This document shows positions 8,653 to 17,029 of a DNA stretch of 64,000 nt, one piece after another. The stretch is from SVTX01 sp045660325 (GTDB lineage Bacteria > Bacillota > Clostridia > Oscillospirales > CAG-272). Location: assembly GCA_045660325.1 (NCBI GenBank), contig JAZRDO010000003.1, positions 21,290-85,289 of the forward strand, given 5' to 3'. Made by a program: the position numbers and the translations under genes. Position 1 is the first letter of the stretch. Each line of letters starts with the position of its first letter. A model generated the notes under the pieces. It saw only the letters and a program-made list of their open reading frames with translations. It searched no databases and was not told where the DNA came from.

Positions 8653-9570
8653 ATGTTCGGTTACGTTAAGGCTGAAATACCTGAGCTCAAGGTCAGGGAA
8701 AAGGAATATTACAGAGCAATATATTGCGGACTTTGCAGGGCGCAGGGCAAATGTACAGGGCAATGCTCTCGCTTTACCTTAAGCTACGATATGGCATTTT
8801 TGGCGGCGGTAAGGATGGCGGTGTTGGAGAAATATCCAGAATTCAAGCGCGGCGTATGTATCGCTCATCCCATAAAGAAGCAGCCGTATGCCGTGATGAA
8901 TTCCGAGCTTGAATATTGCGCACATATCAGCGCCATTTTAACGTACGGAAAAATCAAGGACGACATCGCGGACGAGCGCGGTGGCAAGAGATTTGCCTCG
9001 CGAATGCTTCTTCCAATGGCTTCACACGGAAGAAAAAGAGCTCTCAGACGACGTTCACGCTTGGGCGCGGATATTAAATATGCTGAGATAGATAAAATTA
9101 TTGCAAGCAAGCTACATGAGCTGTATGCGCTTGAGAAGAGGGGTACAAGATCCGTTGACGAGCCTGCCGAGATATTCGGTCAGCTTCTCTCGGAGGTTGC
9201 ATCGTTCGGTACCTCGGGCAACGCGCAGAGAATTCTTAAGAGTATCGGATTTAACCTCGGTAAATGGGTGTATATCGTAGACGCGGCGGATGATTGCGAG
9301 AAGGATAAGGAAAAGGGAAGATTCAACCCCTTCCTCCGTATGTATGACGGAGAGCTTCCAGATGCCGAGCAAAGAGAGATTATCGCAGATGCCTTGAAGG
9401 TTCAGCTCTCGGATCTTGAGCCCGCGTTTGACCTTATTGAATACGGTAATAATTCGGATATGCAGGGAATAATAAACAATATACTGTATATAGGAATGCC
9501 GAGGAGTGCTTCGGATGCTCTGCGCCTGACACCTGACTGCGACTGCAAAAGAAAAAAGAGAAAAAAGTGA
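8653..9570 (+). CDS. DUF5685 family protein
   Basis: 305 residues. I recognise the DUF5685 pattern: MFGYVKAEIPELKVREKEYY, then a cysteine cluster CGLCRAQGKCTGQC at about 24-40, a helical body with conserved YVVDAADD-like YIVDAADDCEKD, and a basic tail ending CDCKRKKRKK. The family has no known function; the helices and cysteines suggest an all-alpha metal-binding protein distantly like prenyl-synthase folds, which is inference. It leads a three-gene operon with a J-domain protein and a small membrane protein, 36 bases before the DnaJ gene, each with a strong ribosome site. Confidence 0.82.
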   Translation: MFGYVKAEIPELKVREKEYYRAIYCGLCRAQGKCTGQCSRFTLSYDMAFLAAVRMAVLEKYPEFKRGVCIAHPIKKQPYAVMNSELEYCAHISAILTYGKIKDDIADERGGKRFASRMLLPMASHGRKRALRRRSRLGADIKYAEIDKIIASKLHELYALEKRGTRSVDEPAEIFGQLLSEVASFGTSGNAQRILKSIGFNLGKWVYIVDAADDCEKDKEKGRFNPFLRMYDGELPDAEQREIIADALKVQLSDLEPAFDLIEYGNNSDMQGIINNILYIGMPRSASDALRLTPDCDCKRKKRKK

Positions 9571-9605
9571 TCTACATATATGAGTAAAACGAAAGGAGAT
9601 GTATA

Positions 9606-10220
9606 ATGTCTTACACAGATCCCTATAGGGTGCTGGGCGTTGAGCCTACGGCAACCGACGAAGAAATAAAAAAGGCTTATCGCGATCTTGCGAGAAAGTA
9701 TCATCCCGATAAATATAAGGACACCGATCTCAAGGATATGGCAGAGGAGAAGATGAAGGATATCAACTCCGCTTACGATGCTATACAAAAAATGAGAAGC
9801 GGTCAGGGGAACACGGGATATGGCGGACAGGGCTATTACGGTCAGTCTGCAGGTGGCTCAAATTCTTACGGATATAATTATGCCACGGTAAGAAATAACA
9901 TAAACAATGGCAACATTGCACAGGCGGAAGCGGAGCTTTATACGGTAAACGAGGGCGACCGCGCTGCTGAATGGAATTATCTTATGGGGTGTATTTGTAT
10001 AAAAAAGGGGCATCACGTAGACGCGCAAAGATATCTTCAAAAGGCGTGTACGATGGATCCTTCCAATATGGAATACAGACAAACCTATCAAAATCTCCGC
10101 CACAGAGGAAGTCAATATGGCGGCGGATATAATACGAGTCAAAGCAGTGGATGTACCTGCTCGGTTTGTGATATCTGTACCGCGCTTATGTGTATGGATC
10201 TTTGCTGTAACTGCCGTTAA
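9606..10220 (+). CDS. J-domain protein with TPR-like middle and Cys-rich tail
   Basis: 204 residues. Residues 1-70 are a J domain (YRVLGVEPTATDEEIKKAY, HPD at 33-35) that would stimulate an Hsp70 ATPase. A Gly/Tyr-rich linker follows (about 75-100), then tetratricopeptide-like helices (NGNIAQAEAELYTV, YLMGCICIKKGHHVDAQRYL). The last 30 residues hold eight cysteines in CTCSVCDICTALMCMDLCCNC, which could bind metal or be palmitoyl-like anchors; this is inference. It is not classical DnaJ: there is no CxxCxGxG zinc domain. It is co-transcribed with the cysteine-bearing DUF5685 protein. Confidence 0.88.
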   Translation: MSYTDPYRVLGVEPTATDEEIKKAYRDLARKYHPDKYKDTDLKDMAEEKMKDINSAYDAIQKMRSGQGNTGYGGQGYYGQSAGGSNSYGYNYATVRNNINNGNIAQAEAELYTVNEGDRAAEWNYLMGCICIKKGHHVDAQRYLQKACTMDPSNMEYRQTYQNLRHRGSQYGGGYNTSQSSGCTCSVCDICTALMCMDLCCNCR

Positions 10221-10231
10221 GGAGTGATAAG

Positions 10232-10804
10232 ATGAAGGGCGGAGTAAGTAAAAAATTGAAAAATCTCACGCTCGGTGCGGTACTCTCGGCGCTTGGCGTG
10301 GCAATTATCGCGCTCGGAGGCGTGATCGAGGTGCTTGATCTTTCTGTCGCGGCAATCGCATCCTTTATTTGTGTATTCGCGGTAATTGAGCTTGGCGGAA
10401 TATATCCGTGGCTGATATTTGCGGTAACGGGAATATTGAGCATCGTTCTTATCCCCTCAAACCTCGGCGGCTGGTGTTATATTTTGTTCTTTGGTTATTT
10501 CCCGATTTTGAAGGAAAAGATAGAGCGACTTAATAAGCCGTTGGCTTGGGTAATAAAAATGCTTATCGGTAACGTTGCATTTGCATTGCTGTTGTTTGGG
10601 TTTGGTACTATCACCTACGGCACGGGATTGAATTTCGTCGAGCTTGTAAATAAGGTCTTTGAAACGGATTTCGGCACGGCAATGGTTGTTGCGGTAATTG
10701 TGATGGTAGAGGCGCTTTTCGTCGTATACGACATAGCACTCACGAGAATCATAACGTTCTATTTGAAGAGATTAAGACATAGATTTAAGTTTTTGCATAA
10801 ATAA
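10232..10804 (+). CDS. Small multi-pass membrane protein, third gene of the DUF5685 operon
   Basis: 190 residues with five or six hydrophobic helices (LGAVLSALGVAIIALGGVI, AAIASFICVFAVIEL, IYPWLIFAVTGILSIVLI, CYILFFGYFPILK, IKMLIGNVAFALLLFGF and TAMVVAVIVMVEALFVVYD). The first helix pair and overall plan resemble S-component or DUF2232-type transporters, but I cannot assign it. It begins 12 bases after the J-domain gene behind AAGGAG and ends at a strong terminator. Confidence 0.8.
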   Translation: MKGGVSKKLKNLTLGAVLSALGVAIIALGGVIEVLDLSVAAIASFICVFAVIELGGIYPWLIFAVTGILSIVLIPSNLGGWCYILFFGYFPILKEKIERLNKPLAWVIKMLIGNVAFALLLFGFGTITYGTGLNFVELVNKVFETDFGTAMVVAVIVMVEALFVVYDIALTRIITFYLKRLRHRFKFLHK

Positions 10805-10833
10805 AACGACTCGCATCTGCGAGTCGTTTTTTT
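10803..10833. terminator. Bidirectional terminator between the DUF5685 operon and rbsK
   Basis: AAAACGACTCGCA and TGCGAGTCGTTTT form a 13-base-pair stem with a two-base centre, then a T-run. Confidence 0.92.
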
Positions 10834-10839
10834 ATTGAA

Positions 10840-11766
10840 TTAATTGAAATGCTTCGAATAAAGCTCGTCGATCTCGGCTCTTGATGGCATGGAAGCCGCA
10901 GCGCCCTTTCTTGTAACGGAGATCGCGGAGGTGCAGGTAGCAAAGCGGAGGGCATCCTCAACGGATCTGCCTTCGCCGATAGCGGTAATGAAGCCGCCGT
11001 TGAACGCGTCGCCCGCGCCTGTTGTATCAACCGCCTTCATTCTTACCGCGTCAACGTGTGTCTCAAATTCCGCGTTTTTGAAGAATACGCCGTTTACACC
11101 GAGAGTAATAATAACGTTCTTTACTCCGCGAGAGAGAAGAATTTCAGCGGCTCTGCGCGCGTCGTCAATATTGTTTATTTCAACACCCGTAAATTCACGC
11201 GCCTCGCTCTCGTTGGGAGTTATGTAATCGATCATACCCCAAAGCTCATCGGGAAGCTCCTTGTAGGGGGCGGGATTTAATACGAATGTCTTGCCGTACT
11301 TCTTTGCAAGCTCAGCCGCCGCCATAATAGGCTCGAAGGTCGTTTCAAGCTGGCAGATCACAACGTCCGCATTCTTGAATTCCTCCTCGTTTGCATAAGC
11401 GTCAGTTGCTCCAAGCTCAAGATTTGCGCCGGGGATAATAAGCACGCGGTTCTGAGCCGTCTTGCTTTCAACCATAATAAGCGCGATACCCGTGCCCGCG
11501 GTTTCAGTTCTTGACATATTGTCTATGGGCATATTAACAGAGGCATAGAAATCAGTAAGAACGTTTGACATAGCGTCATTGCCCATCTTAGCGATAAGAG
11601 TTACGTCAGCGCCCGCCATGTGCGCCGCAACCGACTGGTTAGAGCCCTTGCCGCCGGGGCTTGTTTTTACAAAATCACCCGCGAGAGTTTCGCCGCCCTC
11701 GGGAACCGCGAAGCAGTAGCCTGTAATATCAACGTTTACGCTTCCTACACAAATAATCTTAGCCAT
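10840..11766 (-). CDS. rbsK: Ribokinase
   Basis: 308 residues, PfkB family. Phosphorylates D-ribose to ribose 5-phosphate. The N-terminal GSVNVDI, the sugar-binding PGGKGSNQSVAAHMAG at about 37-52 and the C-terminal anion-hole motif DTTGAGDAFNGGF identify ribokinase rather than fructokinase. No ribose transporter or LacI/RpiR-type regulator is adjacent. Its ATG overlaps the end of the upstream NUDIX gene by eight bases, indicating translational coupling, and both may handle ribose or ADP-ribose metabolism: NUDIX ADP-ribose hydrolysis yields ribose 5-phosphate, the product of RbsK. Confidence 0.93.
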   Translation of the reverse strand: MAKIICVGSVNVDITGYCFAVPEGGETLAGDFVKTSPGGKGSNQSVAAHMAGADVTLIAKMGNDAMSNVLTDFYASVNMPIDNMSRTETAGTGIALIMVESKTAQNRVLIIPGANLELGATDAYANEEEFKNADVVICQLETTFEPIMAAAELAKKYGKTFVLNPAPYKELPDELWGMIDYITPNESEAREFTGVEINNIDDARRAAEILLSRGVKNVIITLGVNGVFFKNAEFETHVDAVRMKAVDTTGAGDAFNGGFITAIGEGRSVEDALRFATCTSAISVTRKGAAASMPSRAEIDELYSKHFN

Positions 11767-12328
11767 TTTTATTCTCCAATCTGTTTATTGTAAAATACTT
11801 TAATATCGCGATCTGCGTTTTCGCATCCCGTATCTCTCCCGATAAAACCATTTCGAGCGCGTCCTCGAATTTAACCGTACGGCATTCGAGAAATTCATCA
11901 TCGTCGGGGTTACTCTTCCCGAAATTCAGATTTGTTGCAAGGAAGAGATGAATCACCTCGTCAAGAATCGCAGGGGAGGGGAAGATCTCGCCGAGATACT
12001 TTACGTTGTCCGACGTAGCGCCTGTCTCTTCCTTAAGCTCTCGCATAGCGGCGGATAAAAGGTCGCCGTCTTTACTTTCAAGCTTTCCTGCGGGGATCTC
12101 AAGAGTGATCTTTTCGTGGGGATAGCGGTATTGACTAACGAGAATTATTTTTCCGTCGTCAGTTACTGGGAGAACGCAAACGCCTCCGTTGTGGCGGCAG
12201 TATTCTCTCATAGCGCGGCTGCCGTTCGGTAATTCAACCGTGTCGTGATAGAGACGGATGATCTTGCCGTCGAAAATTTTCTTCTCGTCGACCGTTTTTT
12301 CTAAAAGATGATCAAATTTGTTATCCAT
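11759..12328 (-). CDS. NUDIX hydrolase, ADP-ribose pyrophosphatase type
   Basis: 189 residues from the ATG at 12328 (AAAGG upstream; an in-frame upstream ATG would run through AT-rich promoter sequence). It matches ADP-ribose pyrophosphatases: VELPNGSRAMREYCRHNGGVCVLPV then VSQYRYPHEKITLEIPAGKLE and a NUDIX box whose core is RELKEETG. The box has one extra residue and Asp for the first Glu, a small deviation. It would split ADP-ribose into AMP and ribose 5-phosphate. The gene overlaps rbsK by eight bases in a two-gene operon. Confidence 0.87.
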   Translation of the reverse strand: MDNKFDHLLEKTVDEKKIFDGKIIRLYHDTVELPNGSRAMREYCRHNGGVCVLPVTDDGKIILVSQYRYPHEKITLEIPAGKLESKDGDLLSAAMRELKEETGATSDNVKYLGEIFPSPAILDEVIHLFLATNLNFGKSNPDDDEFLECRTVKFEDALEMVLSGEIRDAKTQIAILKYFTINRLENKNG

Positions 12329-12359
12329 AATTTCAAAGCCTTTAAAACATATTAAATAC

Positions 12360-12388
12360 ATTATAAAACTTTTTTCTGCTTTTGTAAA
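12360..12388 (-). promoter_or_regulatory. Promoter of the nudix-rbsK pair
   Basis: Minus strand TTTACA (12383-12388), 17 bases, TATAAT (12360-12365). The divergent tcdA promoter starts nine bases away. Confidence 0.7.
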
Positions 12389-12396
12389 GTCAAATA

Positions 12397-12425
12397 TTGA
12401 AAAAATATTATTTTTGTGGTACAAT
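12397..12425 (+). promoter_or_regulatory. Promoter of tcdA
   Basis: TTGAAA (12397-12402), 17 bases, TACAAT (12420-12425), then AAAGGAG and the ATG at 12456. Confidence 0.8.
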
Positions 12426-12455
12426 ATATACAGTAAATCCTAAAGGAGCGAAAAA

Positions 12456-13169
12456 ATGTCTGTAAAGGAGCAATTTATAAGAGGCGTCGGCGTGCTTGGC
12501 GAGGACGGAATCGAAAAATTGAATAATACGAAGGTCATTGTTTTCGGCGTAGGCGGTGTCGGCGGATTTTGCGCTGAAGCTCTCTGCCGCGCGGGAGTCG
12601 GACGAATTGATTTAGTTGACGGCGACGTCGTGTCGGTGTCAAATCTCAACAGACAGATCATAGCGCTCCATTCTACTATCGGTAAGCCGAAGGTTGACGT
12701 CTTGCGAGAAAGAATCCTCGATATTAATCCCGAGTGTCAGGTAGAAGCAATAAAGCTGTTCTATTTACCTGAAAATGCAGATCAGATTGACCTTACACAG
12801 TACGACTATATCGTTGATGCGGTAGATACGGTTTCTGCGAAGCTTGAGATCATTACACGCGCGGATGCGGCGGGAATTCCTATCATTTCCGCTATGGGAG
12901 CAGGGAACAAGCTTGATCCTACGCGCTTTGAGGTGTCGGACATTTATAAGACCAGCGTTTGCCCGCTTTCAAGAATTATTCGCCGTGAGCTAAAGGCAAG
13001 AGGAGTAAAGAAGCTAAAGGTGGTTTACTCTAAGGAAGAGCCGAGACAGAATATGGGAATTGACAGTGAGAGTAAAAAGCCGATTCCGTCGAGCTTGTCC
13101 TTTGTCCCCTCGGTTATGGGACTTATTATGGCTGGCGAGATCATCGCGGATATTACAGGCGTTAAATAA
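12456..13169 (+). CDS. tcdA: tRNA threonylcarbamoyladenosine dehydratase TcdA (ThiF/HesA family)
   Basis: 237 residues. Uses ATP to cyclise t6A37 to ct6A in tRNAs. The nucleotide loop GVGGVGGFCAEALCRAG, LVDGDVVSVSNLNRQ and the TcdA-specific GNKLDPTRFEVSDIYKTS with CPLSRIIRRELKARG are all clear. The C-terminal VYSKEEP and VPSVMGLIMAGEII complete the family pattern. A sulfur-acceptor rhodanese is not encoded beside it. Single gene with its own promoter. A thiamine or molybdopterin adenylyltransferase is unlikely because the TcdA block is complete. Confidence 0.93.
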   Translation: MSVKEQFIRGVGVLGEDGIEKLNNTKVIVFGVGGVGGFCAEALCRAGVGRIDLVDGDVVSVSNLNRQIIALHSTIGKPKVDVLRERILDINPECQVEAIKLFYLPENADQIDLTQYDYIVDAVDTVSAKLEIITRADAAGIPIISAMGAGNKLDPTRFEVSDIYKTSVCPLSRIIRRELKARGVKKLKVVYSKEEPRQNMGIDSESKKPIPSSLSFVPSVMGLIMAGEIIADITGVK

Positions 13170-13214
13170 TTGTAAATTTTTTTGAGAAAAATATATTTTT
13201 AATGTAAAAAGGAC

Positions 13215-13243
13215 TTGACAAATCCAACTTTATACTATATAAT
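13215..13243 (+). promoter_or_regulatory. Promoter of the yceD-rpmF operon
   Basis: TTGACA (13215-13220), 17 bases, TATAAT (13238-13243), both perfect, 43 bases before the start codon. Confidence 0.9.
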
Positions 13244-13285
13244 ATTTTAAGTCGCGTTTTGATGAAAAGAAAGGAGTTTTAGTGT

Positions 13286-13804
13286 ATGATTCTTGATATG
13301 GGTCCTCTGCTTCGCGGAGAAATTAACCGTATGAATTTTGAGTACACCCTGACTCCCATTCCTATGAACAGAATCGAGTTTTGTGACAATGCGCACGTGT
13401 CGGGATACATTACCGACGAGGGTGGTTATATGCACCTTTTAGCGCGCACACGTCTTGAATTTATCGCGCAGTGCGATAGATGCCTTGAGGAAACTCGCGG
13501 AGAATTCGTTCTCGAATTTGAGAGAACGGTTGCCGCAGAAGGTACGCTTACCGAAGAGCAGATCGAGGATAACGTAGACGAGTTTGTCATAATCGAAAAG
13601 GGAAAGCTTGACATTGACGAGCAGCTCACAGAGGCGCTCTTGCTTGACTTCCCGAGAAAGATTCTCTGCTCGGAGGATTGTCCCGGTCTTTGCTTCAAGT
13701 GTGGAAAGAACTTAAAGTATGGCAAGTGTAATTGCACTACAAAGGAGATCGATCCAAGACTTGCAGTGCTTGCAACTCTGCTTGAGAATAAGGACGAGGA
13801 ATAA
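13286..13804 (+). CDS. yceD: DUF177 / YceD family protein
   Basis: 172 residues. The DUF177 pattern shows as LARTRLEFIAQCDRCLEE, the acidic middle EQIEDNVDEFVIIEKGKLDIDEQ split across two blocks, and the cysteine-rich end CSEDCPGLCFKCGKNL. YceD proteins precede rpmF almost universally and have been linked to 23S rRNA processing or accumulation. The zinc-like knuckle has CxxxCxxxCxxC spacing. Transcribed from a perfect promoter with rpmF. Confidence 0.9.
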   Translation: MILDMGPLLRGEINRMNFEYTLTPIPMNRIEFCDNAHVSGYITDEGGYMHLLARTRLEFIAQCDRCLEETRGEFVLEFERTVAAEGTLTEEQIEDNVDEFVIIEKGKLDIDEQLTEALLLDFPRKILCSEDCPGLCFKCGKNLKYGKCNCTTKEIDPRLAVLATLLENKDEE

Positions 13805-13917
13805 TCAAAGTTCGTGATACCCGAAATATCGGGTTACAAAATAGTTAAAAAAATAAATTTATTTATATTCGGACAGAGTTCCGCCTTTGGCGTACCTGTG
13901 CGAGAGGAGGTTTCAAG

Positions 13918-14112
13918 ATGGCAGTACCGAAGAAGAAAGTTTCTGCAGCTCGCAGAGACAAGAGAAGAAGCAACAACAGCAAGCTCACACTTCCTGGCCT
14001 TGTAAAGTGCTCTAACCCCGCTTGTAACGAAATGCTCAAGCCCCACTGCGTATGCAAGGTTTGCGGTTTCTACGGTGGTAAGAAGGTTCTTAACGTTAAG
14101 GAAGAGGCTTAA
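13918..14112 (+). CDS. rpmF: 50S ribosomal protein L32
   Basis: 64 residues. The start MAVPKKKVSAARRDKRRS is L32. Cysteines at 31, 36, 46 and 49 (with an extra one at 44) give the zinc-ribbon form. GAGGAGG precedes the ATG. It lies 113 bases behind yceD; the gap holds a small hairpin (ACCCGA/TCGGGT at 13819-13834) without a T-run, so read-through from the yceD promoter is likely. Codon use is strongly biased, as expected for a ribosomal gene. The DNA binds no other candidate frame. Confidence 0.97.
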   Translation: MAVPKKKVSAARRDKRRSNNSKLTLPGLVKCSNPACNEMLKPHCVCKVCGFYGGKKVLNVKEEA

Positions 14113-14135
14113 TTCTACCTAAAAAGAGAATAGAG

Positions 14136-14165
14136 AAAAGGATTTCCAATTTGGAAATCCTTTTT
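14136..14165 (+). terminator. Terminator of yceD-rpmF
   Basis: GGATTTCC and GGAAATCC pair around a short AT loop, with AAAA before and TTTTT after. Confidence 0.9.
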
Positions 14166-14177
14166 CTTTATCCATAT

Positions 14178-14205
14178 AAAAAACGGCGGTTTTAACCGCC
14201 GTTTT
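14178..14205 (-). terminator. Terminator of the aminotransferase gene
   Basis: AACGGCGGTT pairs with AACCGCCGTT; on the minus strand the stem is followed by TTTTTTAT. Confidence 0.9.
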
Positions 14206-14212
14206 AGTTATT

Positions 14213-15058
14213 TTAGTTTGTTTCCTCGATATACTTGTTCATAAGGTATTCCTGAAGAGCTGCGAGCTTTTCGGGAGCCTTACCGCCAACGGGCTTGCCG
14301 TCAACAGTACCGCATACCATACAAGGACCTGTTGTAGAGGAAATGATAATCTCCTGAGCCTCCATAAGATCGTCAAGTGTGAATGGAGTTTCGCTTGTGG
14401 GAATTCCGAGCTCCTTGCAAGCTGCGAGAAGGTGCGCGCGTGCAACACCGGGAAGAATGAGCTCGTCTGTGGGAGGAGTCTGGAATACGCCGTCCTTATT
14501 GATAATGTTGCAGTTAGCGTGAGAGCATTCTGTTACTCTGCCGCCATCGCGGTAGAGGATAGTCTCGTAAACGCCTGCCTTTTCAGCCTTCTGCGCGTAG
14601 ATAACGCTGGGGAGAAGATTGAGTGTCTTGATGTTGCAGTAGTAGAATCTCTTGTCGGGCTCTGTTACCGCGTCAACTCTCTTTGTCATATCCTTGATCT
14701 TACCGGGGCGGAGAATTACCCAAAGGTTAGCCTGCATATCGTCGGGATATGTGTGGTTTCTTACGTGAGTTCCACGAGTGATCTGCCAGTAGCAGAACTG
14801 ATCGGGGGAGTCGAGCTTCTGGATAAGATCATTGAGAATGTCGTAGATCTCTTCCTTTGTGTAGGGAATGTTGATGCCAAGCTCACGAGCACCGTTGAAC
14901 ATTCTGTTGATGTGCTCATCGTAAGCAAAGATCTTGTAGTTGCGAACCATACAGAATTCGTAAACACCGTCGCCGAAGAAGTGAACTCTGTCGTTAAAGG
15001 GAATGGTCATCTCATCAAGAGGACCGTATGTGCCGTTATAATATCCTAAATTTTTCAT
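14213..15058 (-). CDS. dat: Class IV aminotransferase, D-amino-acid transaminase-like
   Basis: 281 residues from the ATG at 15058, chosen for the GGAGGTAATT just upstream; a start 18 bases earlier has no ribosome site. PLP enzyme. Lys144 in NIKTLNLLPS sits where D-amino-acid transaminases carry the Schiff-base lysine (Lys145), RGTHVRNHTYPDD aligns with the carboxylate-binding RGTSPRAHxFP-type loop, and ECSHANCNII with the phosphate cup. It would make D-glutamate or D-alanine for the wall; branched-chain aminotransferase is the main alternative but its longer length and motifs do not fit. Single gene with own promoter and terminator. Confidence 0.87.
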   Translation of the reverse strand: MKNLGYYNGTYGPLDEMTIPFNDRVHFFGDGVYEFCMVRNYKIFAYDEHINRMFNGARELGINIPYTKEEIYDILNDLIQKLDSPDQFCYWQITRGTHVRNHTYPDDMQANLWVILRPGKIKDMTKRVDAVTEPDKRFYYCNIKTLNLLPSVIYAQKAEKAGVYETILYRDGGRVTECSHANCNIINKDGVFQTPPTDELILPGVARAHLLAACKELGIPTSETPFTLDDLMEAQEIIISSTTGPCMVCGTVDGKPVGGKAPEKLAALQEYLMNKYIEETN

Positions 15059-15111
15059 AATTACCTCCAATTTCATTTATATTATATGATCTTATAATCT
15101 TCACTAAACCT

Positions 15112-15140
15112 ATTTTATCATAAATCGGCTTTTGTGTCAA
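15112..15140 (-). promoter_or_regulatory. Promoter of the aminotransferase gene
   Basis: Minus strand TTGACA (15135-15140), 17 bases, TAAAAT (15112-15117). Confidence 0.8.
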
Positions 15141-15160
15141 GAAAAAAAGATTGTTTATTA

Positions 15161-15189
15161 TTGACTTTTTATTTACAAAATGGTAGAAT
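15161..15189 (+). promoter_or_regulatory. Promoter of dusB
   Basis: TTGACT (15161-15166), 17 bases, TAGAAT (15184-15189), divergent from the aminotransferase promoter. Confidence 0.75.
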
Positions 15190-15225
15190 TAATATATTAA
15201 AGACAAACGTAAAGAAAGAATAGAT

Positions 15226-16254
15226 ATGAGCTTAAAAATAGGAAAAACAGAACTTGAGCATGGTCTTATGTTAGCCCCTATGGCAGGCGTTACTGACTAC
15301 TCCTTCCGCCGACTTTGTCGCGAGGCGGGGGCAGAGTGGATCGTCAGCGAGATGCTTTCTGCAAAGGCGCTTTGCTATGAGCAAAATACGAATAAGACCA
15401 ATCCCAATACAATGAAGACGGCAAGAATTGCTAAGATATCGGAGGGCGAATCCCCTATGGCGGTGCAGCTTTTCGGCTCTGAGCCTCATTTTTTCGCGGA
15501 GGCTGCAAGAATGCTTGAAACGGGTAAATACCGTGGCTTTGATTCGGTTGAGAAGCCTGCTGCTATTGATATTAATATGGGCTGTCCCGTGCATAAGGTC
15601 GTTTCCTGCGGAGAGGGAAGCGCTCTTATGAAGAATCCTGCGCTCGTATACGACATAGTTAAGGCTACAGTCGGTGCGCTTGAGGATACGCCCGTAACGG
15701 TCAAGATCCGCGCGGGATTCTCGGAAAGCACGAAGAATGCCGTTGAGATTGCAAGAGCAATAGAGGAGGCGGGAGCCGCCCTTGTTTGCGTTCACGGACG
15801 AACACGCGAGCAGATGTATTCGGGTCGCGCAGACCTTGATATTATCGCGTCTGTTAAGGATTCGCTCAAAATTCCCGTCGTTGGAAACGGAGATATAAAT
15901 TGCGCCAAGGACGGACTTCGTATGTTTGAATATACGGGATGCGACGGAATTATGGTAGGACGCGGCGCTACGGGTAACCCGTGGATATTTACACAACTGA
16001 AGAACGCCTTATGCGGCAAGGAAATAGACGATATATCCATTCGTGAGAGAATGGATATGGCGATCCGTCATCTTGACCTTATGATCGAGTATAAGGGAGA
16101 GTATCTGGCGGGTGCTGACGGCAAGAAGCACGCGGCGTGGTATACGCGTAACATACGCGGATCCGCGGCGCTTCGCAATCAGCTTATGTGTGCCGAGGAC
16201 GTGCATGAAATGAAGAAAATACTTGACGATATTGGAAACAGTTCCGAGGAATAA
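15226..16254 (+). CDS. dusB: tRNA-dihydrouridine synthase
   Basis: 342 residues. FMN/NADPH-dependent reduction of uridine in the tRNA D-loop. APMAGVTDYSFRRLCREAGA opens the TIM barrel, NMGCPVHKVV carries the catalytic Cys120, then KIRAGF, VHGRTREQMYSGRAD, GNGDI and the FMN phosphate site GIMVGRGATGNPWIF. The C-terminal helical tRNA-binding domain is present. DusB type by length and motifs. It ends ten bases before the winged-helix regulator gene, which it probably shares a message with. Confidence 0.93.
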   Translation: MSLKIGKTELEHGLMLAPMAGVTDYSFRRLCREAGAEWIVSEMLSAKALCYEQNTNKTNPNTMKTARIAKISEGESPMAVQLFGSEPHFFAEAARMLETGKYRGFDSVEKPAAIDINMGCPVHKVVSCGEGSALMKNPALVYDIVKATVGALEDTPVTVKIRAGFSESTKNAVEIARAIEEAGAALVCVHGRTREQMYSGRADLDIIASVKDSLKIPVVGNGDINCAKDGLRMFEYTGCDGIMVGRGATGNPWIFTQLKNALCGKEIDDISIRERMDMAIRHLDLMIEYKGEYLAGADGKKHAAWYTRNIRGSAALRNQLMCAEDVHEMKKILDDIGNSSEE

Positions 16255-16264
16255 GGGGGATAGG

Positions 16265-17029
16265 ATGAACATTAACGGCTTGGTTTTGACCGACAACGAA
16301 AAGTTTGCCAGAATGCTTCAGCACGAAATGTCGTATATGAGAATTTCCCTTGAGGTCATTTCCGACGAAGATCAGACACCGCAAAATCCCGATTTCAAGG
16401 TTGTTTTAGCCGACCTTGATTTTTGTGGCAACGGCAAGCTTTCCTCAGTCCTTGACGGTTATAATATCGCCGATCTGCAAAGGAGCAGAGATTTTGTCTC
16501 GAATGGTGAGGTATTGATTATCGGTTGGTCGCGCGCTGATACTCCCGAATATTTTTCGGATTTTTATAAATGCTCGGCATTCTTGCGCCGCCCGTTTTTG
16601 ATGGCTGATCTGAGATACATAGTATCGGGTTACTTTGCTCTTGATAACGTAGCACACGAGGATATTTCGGTAAACAACCGTCTTGGGGGTTACCTTTCAT
16701 ATATTTCAAGGCTTCGCACAATTTCCGAGTCGCAGGTAAGGAGCAGCGACGATGGAAATGAAAGACATTTAACCGTTGATAAGGAAAGTATGACCGCTAT
16801 ATACGGCGAGATGAAATTCCCCTTGAGTGAATACGAATATAAGACCTTAAGCCTGCTTTGTGAGAAGCGGGGAGAGGTAGTAAGTCGAGAGGATATTGCA
16901 AGGCTTTTGCAATTTGATTCGGGAAATATGGGCGACGTATATATTTGTCATTTAAGAAAAAAGATAGACAATACGTTAGGAATAAAGCTTATAACCACCG
17001 TAAGAGGCAAGGGATATATGCTGAAATAA
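16265..17029 (+). CDS. Winged-helix response-regulator-like protein with a degenerate receiver
   Basis: 254 residues from the ATG at 16265 with AAGGGGGA upstream; an earlier in-frame start would lie inside dusB. Residues about 155-250 are an OmpR/PhoB-type winged helix (EMKFPLSEYEYKTLSLL, REDIARLLQF, VYICHLRKKIDN, TTVRGKGYML). The N-terminal 130 residues look like a receiver fold but only the LADLD acidic site is recognisable; the DD pair and the K of true receivers are not evident. No histidine kinase is near. Probably phosphorylation-independent or a pseudo-receiver. Same operon as dusB. Confidence 0.8.
   Translation: MNINGLVLTDNEKFARMLQHEMSYMRISLEVISDEDQTPQNPDFKVVLADLDFCGNGKLSSVLDGYNIADLQRSRDFVSNGEVLIIGWSRADTPEYFSDFYKCSAFLRRPFLMADLRYIVSGYFALDNVAHEDISVNNRLGGYLSYISRLRTISESQVRSSDDGNERHLTVDKESMTAIYGEMKFPLSEYEYKTLSLLCEKRGEVVSREDIARLLQFDSGNMGDVYICHLRKKIDNTLGIKLITTVRGKGYMLK

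Noticed and set aside
13819..13834. Terminator or attenuator between yceD and rpmF
   Set aside because: Six-base-pair hairpin without a T-run; too weak to call.
14432..15049. 205-codon frame opposite the class IV aminotransferase
   Set aside because: No ribosome site, and PLP motifs support the minus-strand gene.
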